Notes: a model not told the origin generated them from the letters alone. A stretch of DNA of 64,000 nucleotides from Actibacterium ureilyticum (GCF_002285435.1 NZ_NSBT01000024.1:310001-374000), one strand, 5' to 3'. Shown: positions 1-8,957, counted from the first letter of the stretch. Translations and numbers: made by a program.

Positions 1-39
1 GCCATCGTGCTGATCCACGGCCAAGGGCGCCGCCCATGA
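1..39 (+). CDS. C-terminal end of an upstream gene, probably precorrin-2 C20-methyltransferase
   Basis: The window opens inside a reading frame that encodes the last 12 residues, AIVLIHGQGRRP, and stops at TGA 37-39. The stop overlaps the ATG of cobJ by 4 bp (ATGA), so the two genes are translationally coupled. In aerobic cobalamin clusters of this group the gene before cobJ is usually cobI, whose product adds the C20 methyl to precorrin-2. Twelve residues cannot prove this, so the name is inferred from position only. Confidence 0.45.
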   Translation, partial: AIVLIHGQGRRP

Positions 40-770
40 CCGGTTGGGTCGTCATCGCGGGGCTTGGCCCGGGGAACGAGGATCTGGTCACGCCCGAGGT
101 CCGCACCGCGATTGATGCGGCGACCGATATTGTCGGATACATACCTTATGTGCGTCGGATTGCGCCCAGATCCGGACTAACCTTGCACGAAAGCGACAAT
201 CGGGTGGAAATCGACCGCGCCCGCCATGCGCTGCAGATGGCGGCCGAGGGCAAGCGCGTCGTGGTGGTGTCCTCGGGCGATCCGGGCGTCTTTGCCATGG
301 CGGCCGCGGTGTTCGAGGCGCTGGAGGACGCCCCCCACTGGCACGATCTGGACATCCGCGTGCTGCCCGGCATCACCGCGATGCTGGCCGCCGCTGCCGC
401 GCTTGGCGCGCCGCTGGGCCATGATTTCTGCGCGATCAACCTGTCCGACAATCTAAAGCCGTGGGAGCTGATCGAAAAGCGCCTGCGGCTGGCCGCGCAG
501 GCCGGGTTCGCGATGGCGTTTTACAACCCGCGCTCGAAATCCCGGCCGCATCAGTTCGGCCGCGCGCTGGAGATCCTGCGCGAGGAGGCGGGCCCCGAGG
601 TTCTGATCTCTTTCGCGCGCAATGTCAGCCGCCCGGACCAGACGCTGAACACCGTGACATTGGCCGAGGCCACCGCCGACATGGCCGATATGCGCACGCT
701 GGTGATCGTCGGCAATGCCGATACCCGCCGGGTGGGCGGCTACCTTTACACCCCCCGGTCGGTCGCATGA
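36..770 (+). CDS. cobJ: Precorrin-3B C17-methyltransferase CobJ
   Basis: SAM-dependent tetrapyrrole methylase of 244 residues. It methylates C17 and contracts the ring of precorrin-3B to give precorrin-4 in the aerobic B12 pathway. The N-terminal VVIAGLGPGNEDLVTPE motif is the P1 loop of the family. SSGDPGVFAM near residue 80 is the SAM-binding loop, and FYNPRSKSRP near residue 160 is typical of CobJ/CbiH. Length is normal for a stand-alone CobJ with no CobG or CbiG fusion. The ATG overlaps the preceding stop. The 3' end overlaps the convergent cobK by 25 bp. Confidence 0.95.
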   Translation: MTGWVVIAGLGPGNEDLVTPEVRTAIDAATDIVGYIPYVRRIAPRSGLTLHESDNRVEIDRARHALQMAAEGKRVVVVSSGDPGVFAMAAAVFEALEDAPHWHDLDIRVLPGITAMLAAAAALGAPLGHDFCAINLSDNLKPWELIEKRLRLAAQAGFAMAFYNPRSKSRPHQFGRALEILREEAGPEVLISFARNVSRPDQTLNTVTLAEATADMADMRTLVIVGNADTRRVGGYLYTPRSVA

Positions 771-1495
771 CCCAGCCAGCGCATCACATCCTTCGCGCTG
801 TCAAATGTCCGGCGGGGTGGCAAGGCGGGCTGGTCGATCAGGATCACCGGCAGGCCAAGATCGCGCGCCGCGTCCAGCTTGGCCCGCGCGCCCGCGCCGC
901 CGCCATTCTTGGCTACGATATGGGTGATGCGATGGTCCGCCATCAGTGCCCGGTCGGCGTCGGTTGTGAACGGCCCGCGCGCGATCACCGCCTGCGCATC
1001 GGGCAGCGGCAGCGGCCCGTCGGGCGCATCGACCAGCCGCAACAGGTAATGGTGCTGCGGCTTGGCGGCGAAATCGGCCACATGCTGTTTGCCGATGGCC
1101 AGAAACACCCGCGCCGGATCGTCCGGCAGCGCGGCGACCGCCCCGGCCATGTCGGCCACATGGTGCCAGTCGTCGCCCGGCCCGGCCACCCAGGCGGGCC
1201 GCTCCAACGCGCAATACGCAACGCCGGTTTCCCCGGCGGCGGCGATGGCATTACGGCTCATGCCCGCAGCAAAGGGATGGGTGGCATCGATCAGATGGGT
1301 GATGCCAGCCGCGCGCAGATACCGCACCAGCCCCGGCACGCCACCGAACCCGCCCACCCGCGTGGGCAGCGGCTGCGCCATCGGCGCCTTGGTGCGCCCG
1401 GCATAGGAAAAGACCGCATCCGCGCCGCTGTCGGCCAGCGCGCGGGCCAGGGCCGAGGCTTCGGTCGTACCGCCCAGAAGAAGGATGCGTGTCAT
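746..1495 (-). CDS. cobK: Precorrin-6A reductase CobK
   Basis: NADPH-dependent reductase (249 aa) that converts precorrin-6A to precorrin-6B (dihydro-precorrin-6). The start [17 protein letters not shown] carries the GGTTEA nucleotide-binding motif of the CobK/CbiJ family, and IDATHPFA near residue 80 is a second family hallmark. The reading frame stays open upstream, but homology begins at this ATG. Orientation is unusual: the gene lies antisense between cobJ and cobL. Its stop is inside cobJ, and its start codon shares a CATG tetramer with the cobL start, so there is no intergenic room for a cobK promoter outside the coding sequence of cobL. Confidence 0.93.
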   Translation of the reverse strand: MTRILLLGGTTEASALARALADSGADAVFSYAGRTKAPMAQPLPTRVGGFGGVPGLVRYLRAAGITHLIDATHPFAAGMSRNAIAAAGETGVAYCALERPAWVAGPGDDWHHVADMAGAVAALPDDPARVFLAIGKQHVADFAAKPQHHYLLRLVDAPDGPLPLPDAQAVIARGPFTTDADRALMADHRITHIVAKNGGGAGARAKLDAARDLGLPVILIDQPALPPRRTFDSAKDVMRWLGHATDRGV

Positions 1496-2681
1496 GGCTG
1501 ATCCGTGGCTGACAATCGTCGGTATCGGCGAAGATGGCCCGAGCGGGCTGGGGGATGCAAGCCGATCCGCCATCAACGGGGCCGAGGTCGTGTTCGGCGG
1601 GTTGCGGCACCTGAACCTGGCACGCGCGGGCGACCGGGGCCACCCCTGGCCGATTCCGTTTTCCATCGAACCGGTGCTGGCGCTGCGCGGGCAAAGGGTC
1701 GTGGTTCTGGTGTCGGGCGATCCGTTCTGGTTCGGCGCGGGCAGCACGCTGGCCGACGCGCTGGCGCCCGGCGAATGGCGCGCGTTGCCCGCGCCCTCGA
1801 CCTTTGCACTGGCGGCGGCGCGCATGGGCTGGCGGTTGGAGGACACGCTGTGCCTGGGCCTGCACGCCGCGCCGTTCGACCGGCTGCGCCCGGTGCTGAC
1901 CCCCGGACAGCAGATCATCGCCACCCTGCGCGACGGCGCGGCGCCTGCGGCGCTGGCAGACTGGCTGGTGGCGCAAGGCTTCGGCAACAGCGCGGTAGCG
2001 GTCCTGCAAGCGCTGGGTGGCCCGCGCGAGGCGGTTGTCACAACCACCGCCGCCGATCTGGGCGCTCGCAGTTTCGAGGCCCCCGTGGCCATCGCCATCG
2101 CGGCCTCGGGCGCGCCGGGCCTGCCTGCGACGCCGGGCCTGCCGTCGGATCTGTTTGCCAGCGACGGTCAGATCACCAAACCGGCCATGCGCGCCCTGAC
2201 GCTGGCAGCACTCGCCCCGCGCGCCGGGCAATGCCTGTGGGATATCGGGGCGGGCTCTGGCTCGGTTTCCGTCGAGTGGGCGCTGGCCGCGCCGCGCGCC
2301 ACGGCCCATGCGCTGGAAACCCGCGCCGACCGGTTGGAGAATATCCGCGAGAACGCCGCGCGGTTCGGGTTGGACCACCGCATCACCGCACACCACGCCA
2401 CCGCACCCGGCGGGCTGGACGCCCTGCCGACACCAGATGCGATCTTCGTGGGCGGCGGCGCGAATGACGACCTGCTGACCGCGCTGTGGGACCGCCTGCC
2501 CACCGGCGCGCGGCTGGTGGCCAACGCCGTGACGCTGGAGACAGAGGCGCTGCTGATGCGCTGGCATCAGGCCAAGCGGGGACAGCTTCTGCGCATGGAT
2601 ATGGCCGAGGCCGCACCGCTGGGACGGATGCAGGGCTGGACGCCCGCGCGCCCGCAGCTGCAATGGGCGGTCACGCGATGA
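1494..2681 (+). CDS. cobL: Bifunctional precorrin-6Y C5,15-methyltransferase (decarboxylating) CobL
   Basis: Fusion of a CbiE-type methylase (about residues 1-200; [14 protein letters not shown] at the N-terminus, [11 protein letters not shown] as SAM loop) and a CbiT-type methyltransferase (about 205-395; [14 protein letters not shown] Rossmann SAM motif near residue 250). It methylates C5 and C15 of precorrin-6B and decarboxylates the C12 acetate to give precorrin-8. Length is 395 aa, as usual for CobL. I chose the ATG at 1494 rather than 1485 because homology starts there. The start overlaps the divergent cobK start, and the stop overlaps cobE by 4 bp. Confidence 0.95.
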   Translation: MADPWLTIVGIGEDGPSGLGDASRSAINGAEVVFGGLRHLNLARAGDRGHPWPIPFSIEPVLALRGQRVVVLVSGDPFWFGAGSTLADALAPGEWRALPAPSTFALAAARMGWRLEDTLCLGLHAAPFDRLRPVLTPGQQIIATLRDGAAPAALADWLVAQGFGNSAVAVLQALGGPREAVVTTTAADLGARSFEAPVAIAIAASGAPGLPATPGLPSDLFASDGQITKPAMRALTLAALAPRAGQCLWDIGAGSGSVSVEWALAAPRATAHALETRADRLENIRENAARFGLDHRITAHHATAPGGLDALPTPDAIFVGGGANDDLLTALWDRLPTGARLVANAVTLETEALLMRWHQAKRGQLLRMDMAEAAPLGRMQGWTPARPQLQWAVTR

Positions 2682-3046
2682 TCGTGGCGGGGATCGGATT
2701 TCGCGGCGCGGCGACGCTGGACGACCTGCAACAGGCGCTGCAGCTGGCGGCGGGAACCGCGCGCATCGACGCGCTGGCCACTGCCGCGACCAAGGCCGAT
2801 GCGCCACAGATCCGCGCGCTGGCCAAACGGCTTGGCCTGCCGCTGCATGCGGTCGATGCCGACCGGCTGGCCGCGCAGCAAACACAGACACAGTCGGCCC
2901 GCGTGGCCGCGCAATTCGGCACCGGCAGCCTGGCCGAGGCCGCCGCGCTGGCCGTGGCGGGGGCGGGCGCGGTATTGCTTGCCCCCAGGGCGATTTCGGG
3001 CGACGGCATGGCGACCGCCGCCCTTGCAGAAGGACCAGACACATGA
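2678..3046 (+). CDS. cobE: CobE/CbiG C-terminal-like cobalamin biosynthesis protein
   Basis: A 122-residue protein starting [17 protein letters not shown], the signature of the CobE/CbiG_C fold (GIGxRxGA). In anaerobic CbiG this domain is fused to the lactone-opening enzyme. The free-standing CobE of aerobic producers is needed for B12 synthesis, but its exact reaction is not settled. The start at 2678 overlaps the cobL stop (ATGA); a second in-frame ATG lies at 2663. The stop overlaps cobM by 4 bp. Gene order L-E-M supports the assignment. Confidence 0.88.
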   Translation: MIVAGIGFRGAATLDDLQQALQLAAGTARIDALATAATKADAPQIRALAKRLGLPLHAVDADRLAAQQTQTQSARVAAQFGTGSLAEAAALAVAGAGAVLLAPRAISGDGMATAALAEGPDT

Positions 3047-3828
3047 CCGTGCATTTCATCGGCGCAGGCCCCGGCGCCGCCGACCTGATCACCCTGCGTG
3101 GACGCGACCTGATCGCGGCGTGCCCCGTGTGCCTGTATGCCGGGTCGCTGGTGCCTGAGGCGCTGCTGGATCACTGCCCCGACGGCGCGCGGATCGTGAA
3201 CACCGCGCCGATGTCGCTGGACCAGATCATGGACGAGATCGCCACCGCCCACGCGGCGGGCCAGGATGTGGCGCGGCTGCATTCGGGCGACCTGTCGGTC
3301 TGGTCGGCGATGGGCGAACAGCTGCGGCGGCTGCGCGAGATGGGCATCCCCTATGACGTGACGCCGGGGGTTCCCGCCTTTGCCGCCAGCGCCGCGCTGC
3401 TGGGGGCAGAGCTGACCCTGCCGGGCGTGGCGCAATCGCTGGTGCTGACCCGCACCTCGGGCCGGGCCAGCGCCATGCCCGAGGGCGAGACGCTGGAAAA
3501 CTTCGCCGCGACCGGCGCGACGCTGGCCATCCACCTGTCGGTACATGTGCTCGATGACGTGGTGGCCCGGCTGACCCCGCATTACGGCGGCGATTGCCCG
3601 GTGGCCGTGGTCTGGCGCGCCAGCTGGCCGGACGAAAAGGTGATCCGCGCCACGCTGGACACCGTGATCGAGGCCACGGGCGGCGAACGCGGGCGCACCG
3701 CGCTGATCCTGGTGGGCCGCGCCATCGGGGCCGAGGAGTTCGGCGAAAGCCGTCTGTACGCGGGCGAATACGACCGCCGCTATCGCCCCGTGGGCACCAA
3801 CCCGCGCTTCCCGGAGGGGACGGAATGA
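3043..3828 (+). CDS. cobM: Precorrin-4 C11-methyltransferase CobM
   Basis: 261-residue SAM-dependent methylase that adds the C11 methyl to precorrin-4, giving precorrin-5. Family signs are [18 protein letters not shown] at the N-terminus, the CLYAGSLVP segment characteristic of CobM/Cbi[15 protein letters not shown] as the SAM loop and [14 protein letters not shown]. Full length with no oddities. It overlaps cobE and cobB by 4 bp at either end, so it is co-translated with them. Confidence 0.96.
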   Translation: MTVHFIGAGPGAADLITLRGRDLIAACPVCLYAGSLVPEALLDHCPDGARIVNTAPMSLDQIMDEIATAHAAGQDVARLHSGDLSVWSAMGEQLRRLREMGIPYDVTPGVPAFAASAALLGAELTLPGVAQSLVLTRTSGRASAMPEGETLENFAATGATLAIHLSVHVLDDVVARLTPHYGGDCPVAVVWRASWPDEKVIRATLDTVIEATGGERGRTALILVGRAIGAEEFGESRLYAGEYDRRYRPVGTNPRFPEGTE

Positions 3829-5138
3829 CCCTGCCCCCGGGCCTGCTGATCTCGGCCCCTGCGTCGGGGACGGGCAAGACCACGCTGATGCTGGGGCTTC
3901 TGCGCGCGCTGGCCGATCGCGGCGTGGCGGTGCAGCCGTTCAAATGCGGACCGGATTACATCGATCCGGGCTTTCACGGCGCGGCGGCGGGGCAGGCCTC
4001 GGTCAATCTGGACAGCTGGGCGATGGCCCCGGGGCTGCTGGGGCGGCTGATGGGCGTGGCATCGGGCGCCGATCTGGTGCTGGCCGAAGGGTCCATGGGC
4101 CTGTTTGACGGTGTCGCCAGCCCCGGCGAGACCGGCATCGGCGCCAGCGCAGACATTGCCGCGCTGACCGGCTGGCCGGTGGTGCTGGTCCTTGACGCTT
4201 CGGGCCAGGCGCAATCGGCCGCCGCCGTGGCGCGCGGCTTTGCCACCATGCGCCCGGATGTCGACCTGGCGGGCGTGGTGCTGAACCGGGTCGCCAGCCC
4301 ACGGCACGAGGCGCTGTTGCGCGCGGGCTTCCGTGGCACGGGGATCGAGGTTCTGGGCGCCCTCCCCCGGCTGAAAAGCATCGAGATGCCGGAACGCCAC
4401 CTGGGGCTGGTGCAGGCCGAAGAACACAGCACGTTGAACCAGATCCTGACCGATGCGGGCGCGTTCATCGCCGGTCATCTGGATCTGGACCGGCTGATCG
4501 CGGCGGCCCGCCCCACGCAGGCGCCGGATGCGGCGGTAACGCCCGTCCCGCCGCCGGGTCAACGGATCGCGCTGGCCCGCGATGCGGCGTTTTCCTTCGT
4601 ATATCCGCATCTGATGGACAGCTGGCGCGCGCAAGGGGCCGAGGTTCTGCCGTTCTCCCCCCTGGCCGACCAAGCCCCCGATGACAGCGCCGATATCTGC
4701 TGGCTGCCCGGCGGATACCCGGAACTGCACGCGGGGCAACTGGCCGCGGCCGAGACATTCCGCGCAGGGCTGCAAGCCTTTGCCGAAACCCGGCCCGTGC
4801 ATGGCGAATGCGGGGGCTATATGGCGATGGGCGCGGGGCTGGTCGACAAGGACGGCACGCGCCACCAGATGGCCGGGCTGCTGGGGCTGGAGACATCCTA
4901 TGCCAAGCGCAAGATGCATCTGGGCTATCGGCTGGCCGAGCTTGCGGCGCCCCTGCCGGGCCATGCGGCGGGCGCACGTCTGCGCGGGCACGAATTCCAT
5001 TATTCCACCATCCTGTCCCAGCCCGACGCGCCGCTGGCCCACGTGACCGACGCCAATGGCGCCGAAGTGCCGGAAACAGGCTCGCGTTGCGGCCATGCCA
5101 CGGGTACATTCTTTCACCTGATTGCAAGGGCGAGCTAG
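3825..5138 (+). CDS. cobB: Cobyrinic acid a,c-diamide synthase / hydrogenobyrinate a,c-diamide synthase CobB
   Basis: ATP- and glutamine-dependent amidotransferase of 437 aa. In the aerobic pathway it amidates the a and c side chains of hydrogenobyrinate before cobalt insertion. The N-terminal CbiA domain has the P-loop [11 protein letters not shown] at about residues 8-18 and [12 protein letters not shown]. The C-terminal class I-type glutaminase domain has [11 protein letters not shown] with the presumed nucleophile at Cys329 and a late EFHYS. The start is the ATG overlapping the cobM stop; the frame is open upstream but antisense-like there. Confidence 0.95.
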   Translation: MTLPPGLLISAPASGTGKTTLMLGLLRALADRGVAVQPFKCGPDYIDPGFHGAAAGQASVNLDSWAMAPGLLGRLMGVASGADLVLAEGSMGLFDGVASPGETGIGASADIAALTGWPVVLVLDASGQAQSAAAVARGFATMRPDVDLAGVVLNRVASPRHEALLRAGFRGTGIEVLGALPRLKSIEMPERHLGLVQAEEHSTLNQILTDAGAFIAGHLDLDRLIAAARPTQAPDAAVTPVPPPGQRIALARDAAFSFVYPHLMDSWRAQGAEVLPFSPLADQAPDDSADICWLPGGYPELHAGQLAAAETFRAGLQAFAETRPVHGECGGYMAMGAGLVDKDGTRHQMAGLLGLETSYAKRKMHLGYRLAELAAPLPGHAAGARLRGHEFHYSTILSQPDAPLAHVTDANGAEVPETGSRCGHATGTFFHLIARAS

Positions 5139-5141
5139 CGC

Positions 5142-5867
5142 ATGAGCGGATTCGTCAGTTTCGTATCCTCGGGTCCCGGCGACCCCGAGCTTTTGACCGT
5201 CAAGGCGGTCAAACGGTTGCAGACCGCCGATGCGGTGCTGTTCGACGATCTGTCATCCGGCCCGATCCTGAGCCACGCGCGCGACGATGCCGATCTGGTG
5301 GGCGTGGGCAAACGCGCCGGTCGCCCGTCGCCCCGGCAGGATCACGTGAGCCGGCTGTTGGTCGACTATGCCAAGACCGGCGCGCGGGTGGTGCGGCTGA
5401 AATCCGGCGATGCGGGGATCTTTGGCCGGCTTGAGGAAGAGATCACAGCCCTGCGCGCCGCCGGGATCGGGTTCGAGGTCATCCCCGGGATCACCGCGGC
5501 CTCGGCCGCCGCCGCCGCCGCCGCGATCCCGCTGACCCGGCGGCTGACCGCGCGGCGCGTGCAGTTCGTGACCGGCCATGACGTGACCGGCGCCCTGCCC
5601 GAGAACCTGAACCTGGCCGCGCTGGCCGACGCCGAGGCGACGACCGTCGTCTATATGGGCCGCCGCACGTTCCAGGCCTTTGCCAAGCTGCTGCTGGATG
5701 CCGGTTTGCCGCCCGACACCCCCGCGATGCTGGCCGAATCCGTGTCGACGCCAGATCAGGTGTTAAGCCGCCACACCGTCGCCGCCCTGGCCGAAACCAT
5801 CCCCGCCGACACCAGGGGCGCACCCGCGCTGATCCTTTATGGCCCGCTGGCGGCGCAGGACGCTTGA
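5142..5867 (+). CDS. cobA: Uroporphyrinogen-III C-methyltransferase CobA (SUMT)
   Basis: 241-residue SUMT that makes precorrin-2 from uroporphyrinogen III by SAM-dependent methylation at C2 and C7, the entry step to B12 (and siroheme). Visible motifs are VSSGPGDPELLTVKAVK (P1 loop), LKSGDAGIFGRLEEE (SAM loop), PGITAASAAAAAA and VVYMGRR. It lacks the CysG oxidase/chelatase N-terminal part. It starts 3 bp after cobB, so it is the last gene of the cob chain. The cobalamin riboswitch of the next transcript follows within 35 bp. Confidence 0.95.
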   Translation: MSGFVSFVSSGPGDPELLTVKAVKRLQTADAVLFDDLSSGPILSHARDDADLVGVGKRAGRPSPRQDHVSRLLVDYAKTGARVVRLKSGDAGIFGRLEEEITALRAAGIGFEVIPGITAASAAAAAAAIPLTRRLTARRVQFVTGHDVTGALPENLNLAALADAEATTVVYMGRRTFQAFAKLLLDAGLPPDTPAMLAESVSTPDQVLSRHTVAALAETIPADTRGAPALILYGPLAAQDA

Positions 5868-5899
5868 CAAGCCCGGGTCCGGCATGAGACCCCGAAACC

Positions 5900-6091
5900 T
5901 GACGGTTCCCCACGACATGAAGCTCAGGGGATGAAAAGGGAACACGGTGCGGTGTAGCCATCAGGCGCCAATTCCGTGACTGCCCCCGCAACTGTAAGCG
6001 GCGAGCGTGCCCGGCACATGCCACTGACCCCATCCGGGGGTTGGGAAGGCCCGGGAAAGCGACGACCCGCGAGTCAGGAGACCTGCCGTCA
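5900..6091 (+). promoter_or_regulatory. Cobalamin (AdoCbl) riboswitch
   Basis: The stretch has the hallmarks of a B12 riboswitch. The B12 box AGTCAGGAGACCTGCC lies at 6072-6087, and the conserved core GCAACTGTAAGCGG at about 5989-6002. The closing helix P1 is formed by TGACGG (5900-5905) and CCGTCA (6086-6091). It sits 89 nt before the start of the CbiM-like gene. Cobalamin binding should lower expression of that gene when the vitamin is plentiful. Confidence 0.93.
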
Positions 6092-6148
6092 TGGGGCCGA
6101 TGAATCGGCCCCGCACCATGCCGCGCCACGCGGTCCACACATCGCAAC

Positions 6149-6166
6149 GCCGTCGGGTGAGACGGC
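6149..6166 (+). promoter_or_regulatory. Possible riboswitch expression platform: hairpin abutting the ribosome-binding site
   Basis: GCCGTC (6149-6154) can pair with GACGGC (6161-6166) around a GGGTGA loop. The helix ends directly before the AGGGAG ribosome-binding site and the ATG at 6181. The same GACGGC could instead pair with GCCGTC at 6085-6090, which forms the 3' half of P1. This suggests mutually exclusive folds controlling translation. A perfect hairpin (GGGGCCGA-TGAA-TCGGCCCC, 6093-6112) stands between them. The pairing is read from the sequence; the regulatory role is inferred. Confidence 0.45.
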
Positions 6167-6180
6167 AGGGAGAAAAGTTT

Positions 6181-6858
6181 ATGCATATCGAACCCGGAAT
6201 CGTTCACGGCGCGAAAATGGCGCTCAGCTTCGTCACCGCCGCCGGTGCCGCCACTGTTGGCGCGAAACTGGCGTGGGACGCGGTAAAGGAAAGCGGCGTC
6301 GCCTCGCTTGCCGCGCGCACCGTTGCCACGACCGCGCTGGTGTTCTGCTTCTTCCAGGTTCTGCCGCATTACCCGGTCGGCGTGTCCGAGGTTCACTTCA
6401 TCCTGGGCTCGACCCTGTTCCTGCTGTTCGGCGCGGCGCCTGCGGCCTTTGGCCTGGCGCTGGGTCTGCTGGCGCAGGGCGTTTTCTTTGCGCCCTTCGA
6501 TCTGCCGCAATATTTCATCAACATCACCACGCTGCTGGTGCCGCTGTATGCGATGCGCGAGCTGGCCAAGCGCATCATCGCGCCGGGCACCGCCTATGTT
6601 GACCTGAAATACAGCCAGGCGCTGGCGCTTTCGACCGCCTATCAGGGTGGCGTCGTGGCCTGGGTGGCGTTCTGGGCGTTCTATGGTCAGGGCTTCGGCG
6701 CAGCGAATGTCAGCTCGGTTCTGGCCTTTGGCGGCGCCTATATGCTGGTCGTTCTGGTCGAGCCGCTGGCCGATCTGGCGGTGCTGGCCGTGGCGAAATC
6801 GCTGCGCGGCCTGACCGGCAACGGCCTGTTCGAACCGCGCCTGCACAACGCGGGCTGA
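6181..6858 (+). CDS. cbiM: CbiM-like energy-coupling-factor transporter permease (probable cobalt uptake)
   Basis: 225-residue, strongly hydrophobic protein with about six membrane segments. It begins MHIEPGIVHG, so His2 follows the initiator Met, the arrangement CbiM/NikM uses to bind metal through the N-terminus. VSEVHFILGSTLFLLFG supplies a further conserved His near residue 70. It is somewhat divergent from classical CbiM. The B12 riboswitch upstream fits a cobalt transporter. No CbiN, CbiQ or CbiO gene lies next to it, so it either borrows an energising module from elsewhere or works alone. The start at 6181 has AGGGAG upstream. Confidence 0.75.
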   Translation: MHIEPGIVHGAKMALSFVTAAGAATVGAKLAWDAVKESGVASLAARTVATTALVFCFFQVLPHYPVGVSEVHFILGSTLFLLFGAAPAAFGLALGLLAQGVFFAPFDLPQYFINITTLLVPLYAMRELAKRIIAPGTAYVDLKYSQALALSTAYQGGVVAWVAFWAFYGQGFGAANVSSVLAFGGAYMLVVLVEPLADLAVLAVAKSLRGLTGNGLFEPRLHNAG

Positions 6859-6879
6859 TTTCGACCCATTGGGGTCTGG

Positions 6880-6906
6880 CGCGGCGCCTTCGGGGGCCGC
6901 GTTTTT
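6880..6906 (+). terminator. Rho-independent terminator/attenuator between cbiM-like gene and cobF
   Basis: CGCGGCGCC (6880-6888) and GGGGCCGCG (6893-6901) form a GC-rich stem with a TTCG tetraloop and one mismatch. TTTTT follows at 6902-6906. It lies only 16 bp before the cobF start, so cobF depends on read-through or on a promoter hidden in this short stretch. Confidence 0.7.
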
Positions 6907-6922
6907 CATTTGGGGGCAGCGC

Positions 6923-7678
6923 ATGTTGGAGCTTTTGCTGATCGGGATCGGGGCGGGCAACCCACGGCACCTGACCCTGCAGGCCATTGATGCCATGCGC
7001 AGCGCCGATGTGATCCTGATCCCGAACAAGGGCGCGCAAAAGGACGATCTGGCCGCCCTGCGCCGCCAGATCTGTGCCGAGCATCTGGGTCCTGACGGCC
7101 CGGTCTTGCGCGAATTCGACTTGCCCGTGCGCGACGCGGCCACCGCCGATTACCGCACCCGCGTCGATGACTGGCACGACGTGATCGCCGAAATCTGGCA
7201 GGCCGAGATCATGGAAGCGACCGGCGGCACCGGCCGTGTGGGCTTTCTGGTCTGGGGCGATCCATCGCTTTACGACAGCACGATGCGCATCGCCGAGCGG
7301 CTGCAACGGCGGATGAAGCTGACCCTGACCGTCATTCCCGGCATCACCGCGATCCAAAGCCTGACCGCCGGCCACGCGATCACGCTGAACGAGATCGGCG
7401 CGCCGGTGCAGATCACCACCGGCCGCCAGATCCGCGACCACGGCTGGCCCGACGGCGCCGATACCGTGGTGGTGATGCTGGACGCGGGCGGCGCGTTTCA
7501 GGCGCTGGACCCCGACGGGGTCGAGATCTGGTGGTCGGCCTATGCCGGGATGGCGGAGGAGATCCGCATCACCGGCCTGCTGGCGCAAGTCGGCCCGCAG
7601 ATCGTCGCGGCCCGGGCCGAGGCACGGGCGCGGCACGGCTGGATCATGGATATCTATCTGATGCGGCGGACGCGCTGA
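6923..7678 (+). CDS. cobF: Precorrin-6A synthase (deacetylating) CobF
   Basis: 251-residue methylase that acts on precorrin-5 (C1 methylation with loss of the extruded acetyl group as acetate), a step specific to the aerobic pathway. The start LLLIGIGAGNPRHLTLQAI, the WGDPSLYDSTMRI SAM loop and VIPGITAIQSLTA are typical of CobF. The ATG at 6923 is preceded by GGGGGCAGC. It lies downstream of the CbiM-like gene and its terminator. Finding cobF confirms that the organism uses the oxygen-dependent route. Confidence 0.95.
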   Translation: MLELLLIGIGAGNPRHLTLQAIDAMRSADVILIPNKGAQKDDLAALRRQICAEHLGPDGPVLREFDLPVRDAATADYRTRVDDWHDVIAEIWQAEIMEATGGTGRVGFLVWGDPSLYDSTMRIAERLQRRMKLTLTVIPGITAIQSLTAGHAITLNEIGAPVQITTGRQIRDHGWPDGADTVVVMLDAGGAFQALDPDGVEIWWSAYAGMAEEIRITGLLAQVGPQIVAARAEARARHGWIMDIYLMRRTR

Positions 7679-7766
7679 ATTCCCAGTTGCCCTGTCAGAC
7701 GCTCTGAGGCATGGTCTGAACCGCCTGCGAACGGCCCCCTACCCCCTCAGAAAAGGACTGGCCCCG

Positions 7767-8957
7767 ATGTTTTCCGATCTGCCGACCCATCCCGCCGACA
7801 AGATCCTGGCGCTGATGCAGATTTTCCGCGAAGACCCCCGCACCGACAAGATCGACCTGGGCGTTGGTGTCTATAAGGATGCCACCGGCCACACCCCGAT
7901 CATGCGCGCCATCAAGGCCGCCGAAAAGCAGCTGTGGGAGGTCGAGGATACCAAGACCTATGTCGCGCTGGCCGGGGCGCCGGAATTCAACGACGCGATG
8001 GTGGCGCTGGTTCTGGGCGACGCCGTGGCGCGCGACAAGGTCGCCAGCATCGCCACGCCGGGCGGCACCGGTGCGGTGCGGCTGGGCTTTGACCTGGCGC
8101 GGATGGCCAACCCCGATGTCACGGTCTGGGTGTCGAACCCGACCTGGGGCAACCATGTCAGCATCCTGAATTACCTTCAGATCAAGAACCGCCCCTATCG
8201 CTATTTCGAACCGGCGACGGGCACGGTCGATTTCGACGGCATGATCGCCGATCTGAACGGTGCGGCGCCGGGCGACGTGGTGCTGCTGCATGGCTGCTGC
8301 CACAACCCAACGGGCGCGAACCTGACCGCGGATCAGTGGCAGGCGGTGATCGACACGCTGCTGGCCAAGGGGCTGATCCCGATGATCGACATCGCCTATC
8401 AGGGGTTCGGCGACGGGCTGGAGGAAGACGCCGCCGCCGTACGGCTGGTGGCCTCGTCCGTGCCGGAAACCATCATCGCCGCCAGCTGTTCGAAGAATTT
8501 CGGCGTTTACCGCGAACGCACCGGCATCCTGATGGCCGTGGCGCAGGATGGCGGGCTGAAAACGCTGAACCAGGGCAACCTGAACTTTCTGAACCGCCAG
8601 ACCTATTCCTTCCCGCCCGATCACGGCGCGCGGCTGGTCAGCATGGTGCTGACCGATCCCGCCCTGCGCGCCGATTGGGAGGCCGAGCTGGAACAGGTGC
8701 GCACCGGCATGCTGGACCTGCGCCAACAGCTGGCCGCCGAACTGCAACGCCTGACCAATTCCGACCGGTTCGATTTCATCGGCCGTCATCGCGGCATGTT
8801 CTCGATGCTGGGGATCACGCCCGCGCAGGTCGACACCCTGCGCAATGATCACGGCATCTATGTGATCGGCGACAGCCGGATGAACGTGGCCGGGCTGAAC
8901 GCGCAAACCGTGCCGATCCTGGCCGCAGCGGTGGCCAAGGTCACCACCGGCGACTGA
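7767..8957 (+). CDS. Class I aminotransferase (aromatic amino acid / aspartate type)
   Basis: 396-residue PLP enzyme of fold type I, subfamily I-alpha. Motifs are TPGGTGAVRLGFDLA, the CHNPTG loop, DIAYQGFGDGLEED and SCSKNFGVYRERTG with the PLP-binding lysine at residue 243. The pattern (YKDATGHTP, GVGVYKD) matches TyrB/AspC-type enzymes, which transaminate aromatic amino acids or aspartate with 2-oxoglutarate. I cannot separate the two substrate classes by eye. It stands alone with its own spacing of 88 bp after cobF and a strong terminator after it. Confidence 0.9.
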   Translation: MFSDLPTHPADKILALMQIFREDPRTDKIDLGVGVYKDATGHTPIMRAIKAAEKQLWEVEDTKTYVALAGAPEFNDAMVALVLGDAVARDKVASIATPGGTGAVRLGFDLARMANPDVTVWVSNPTWGNHVSILNYLQIKNRPYRYFEPATGTVDFDGMIADLNGAAPGDVVLLHGCCHNPTGANLTADQWQAVIDTLLAKGLIPMIDIAYQGFGDGLEEDAAAVRLVASSVPETIIAASCSKNFGVYRERTGILMAVAQDGGLKTLNQGNLNFLNRQTYSFPPDHGARLVSMVLTDPALRADWEAELEQVRTGMLDLRQQLAAELQRLTNSDRFDFIGRHRGMFSMLGITPAQVDTLRNDHGIYVIGDSRMNVAGLNAQTVPILAAAVAKVTTGD

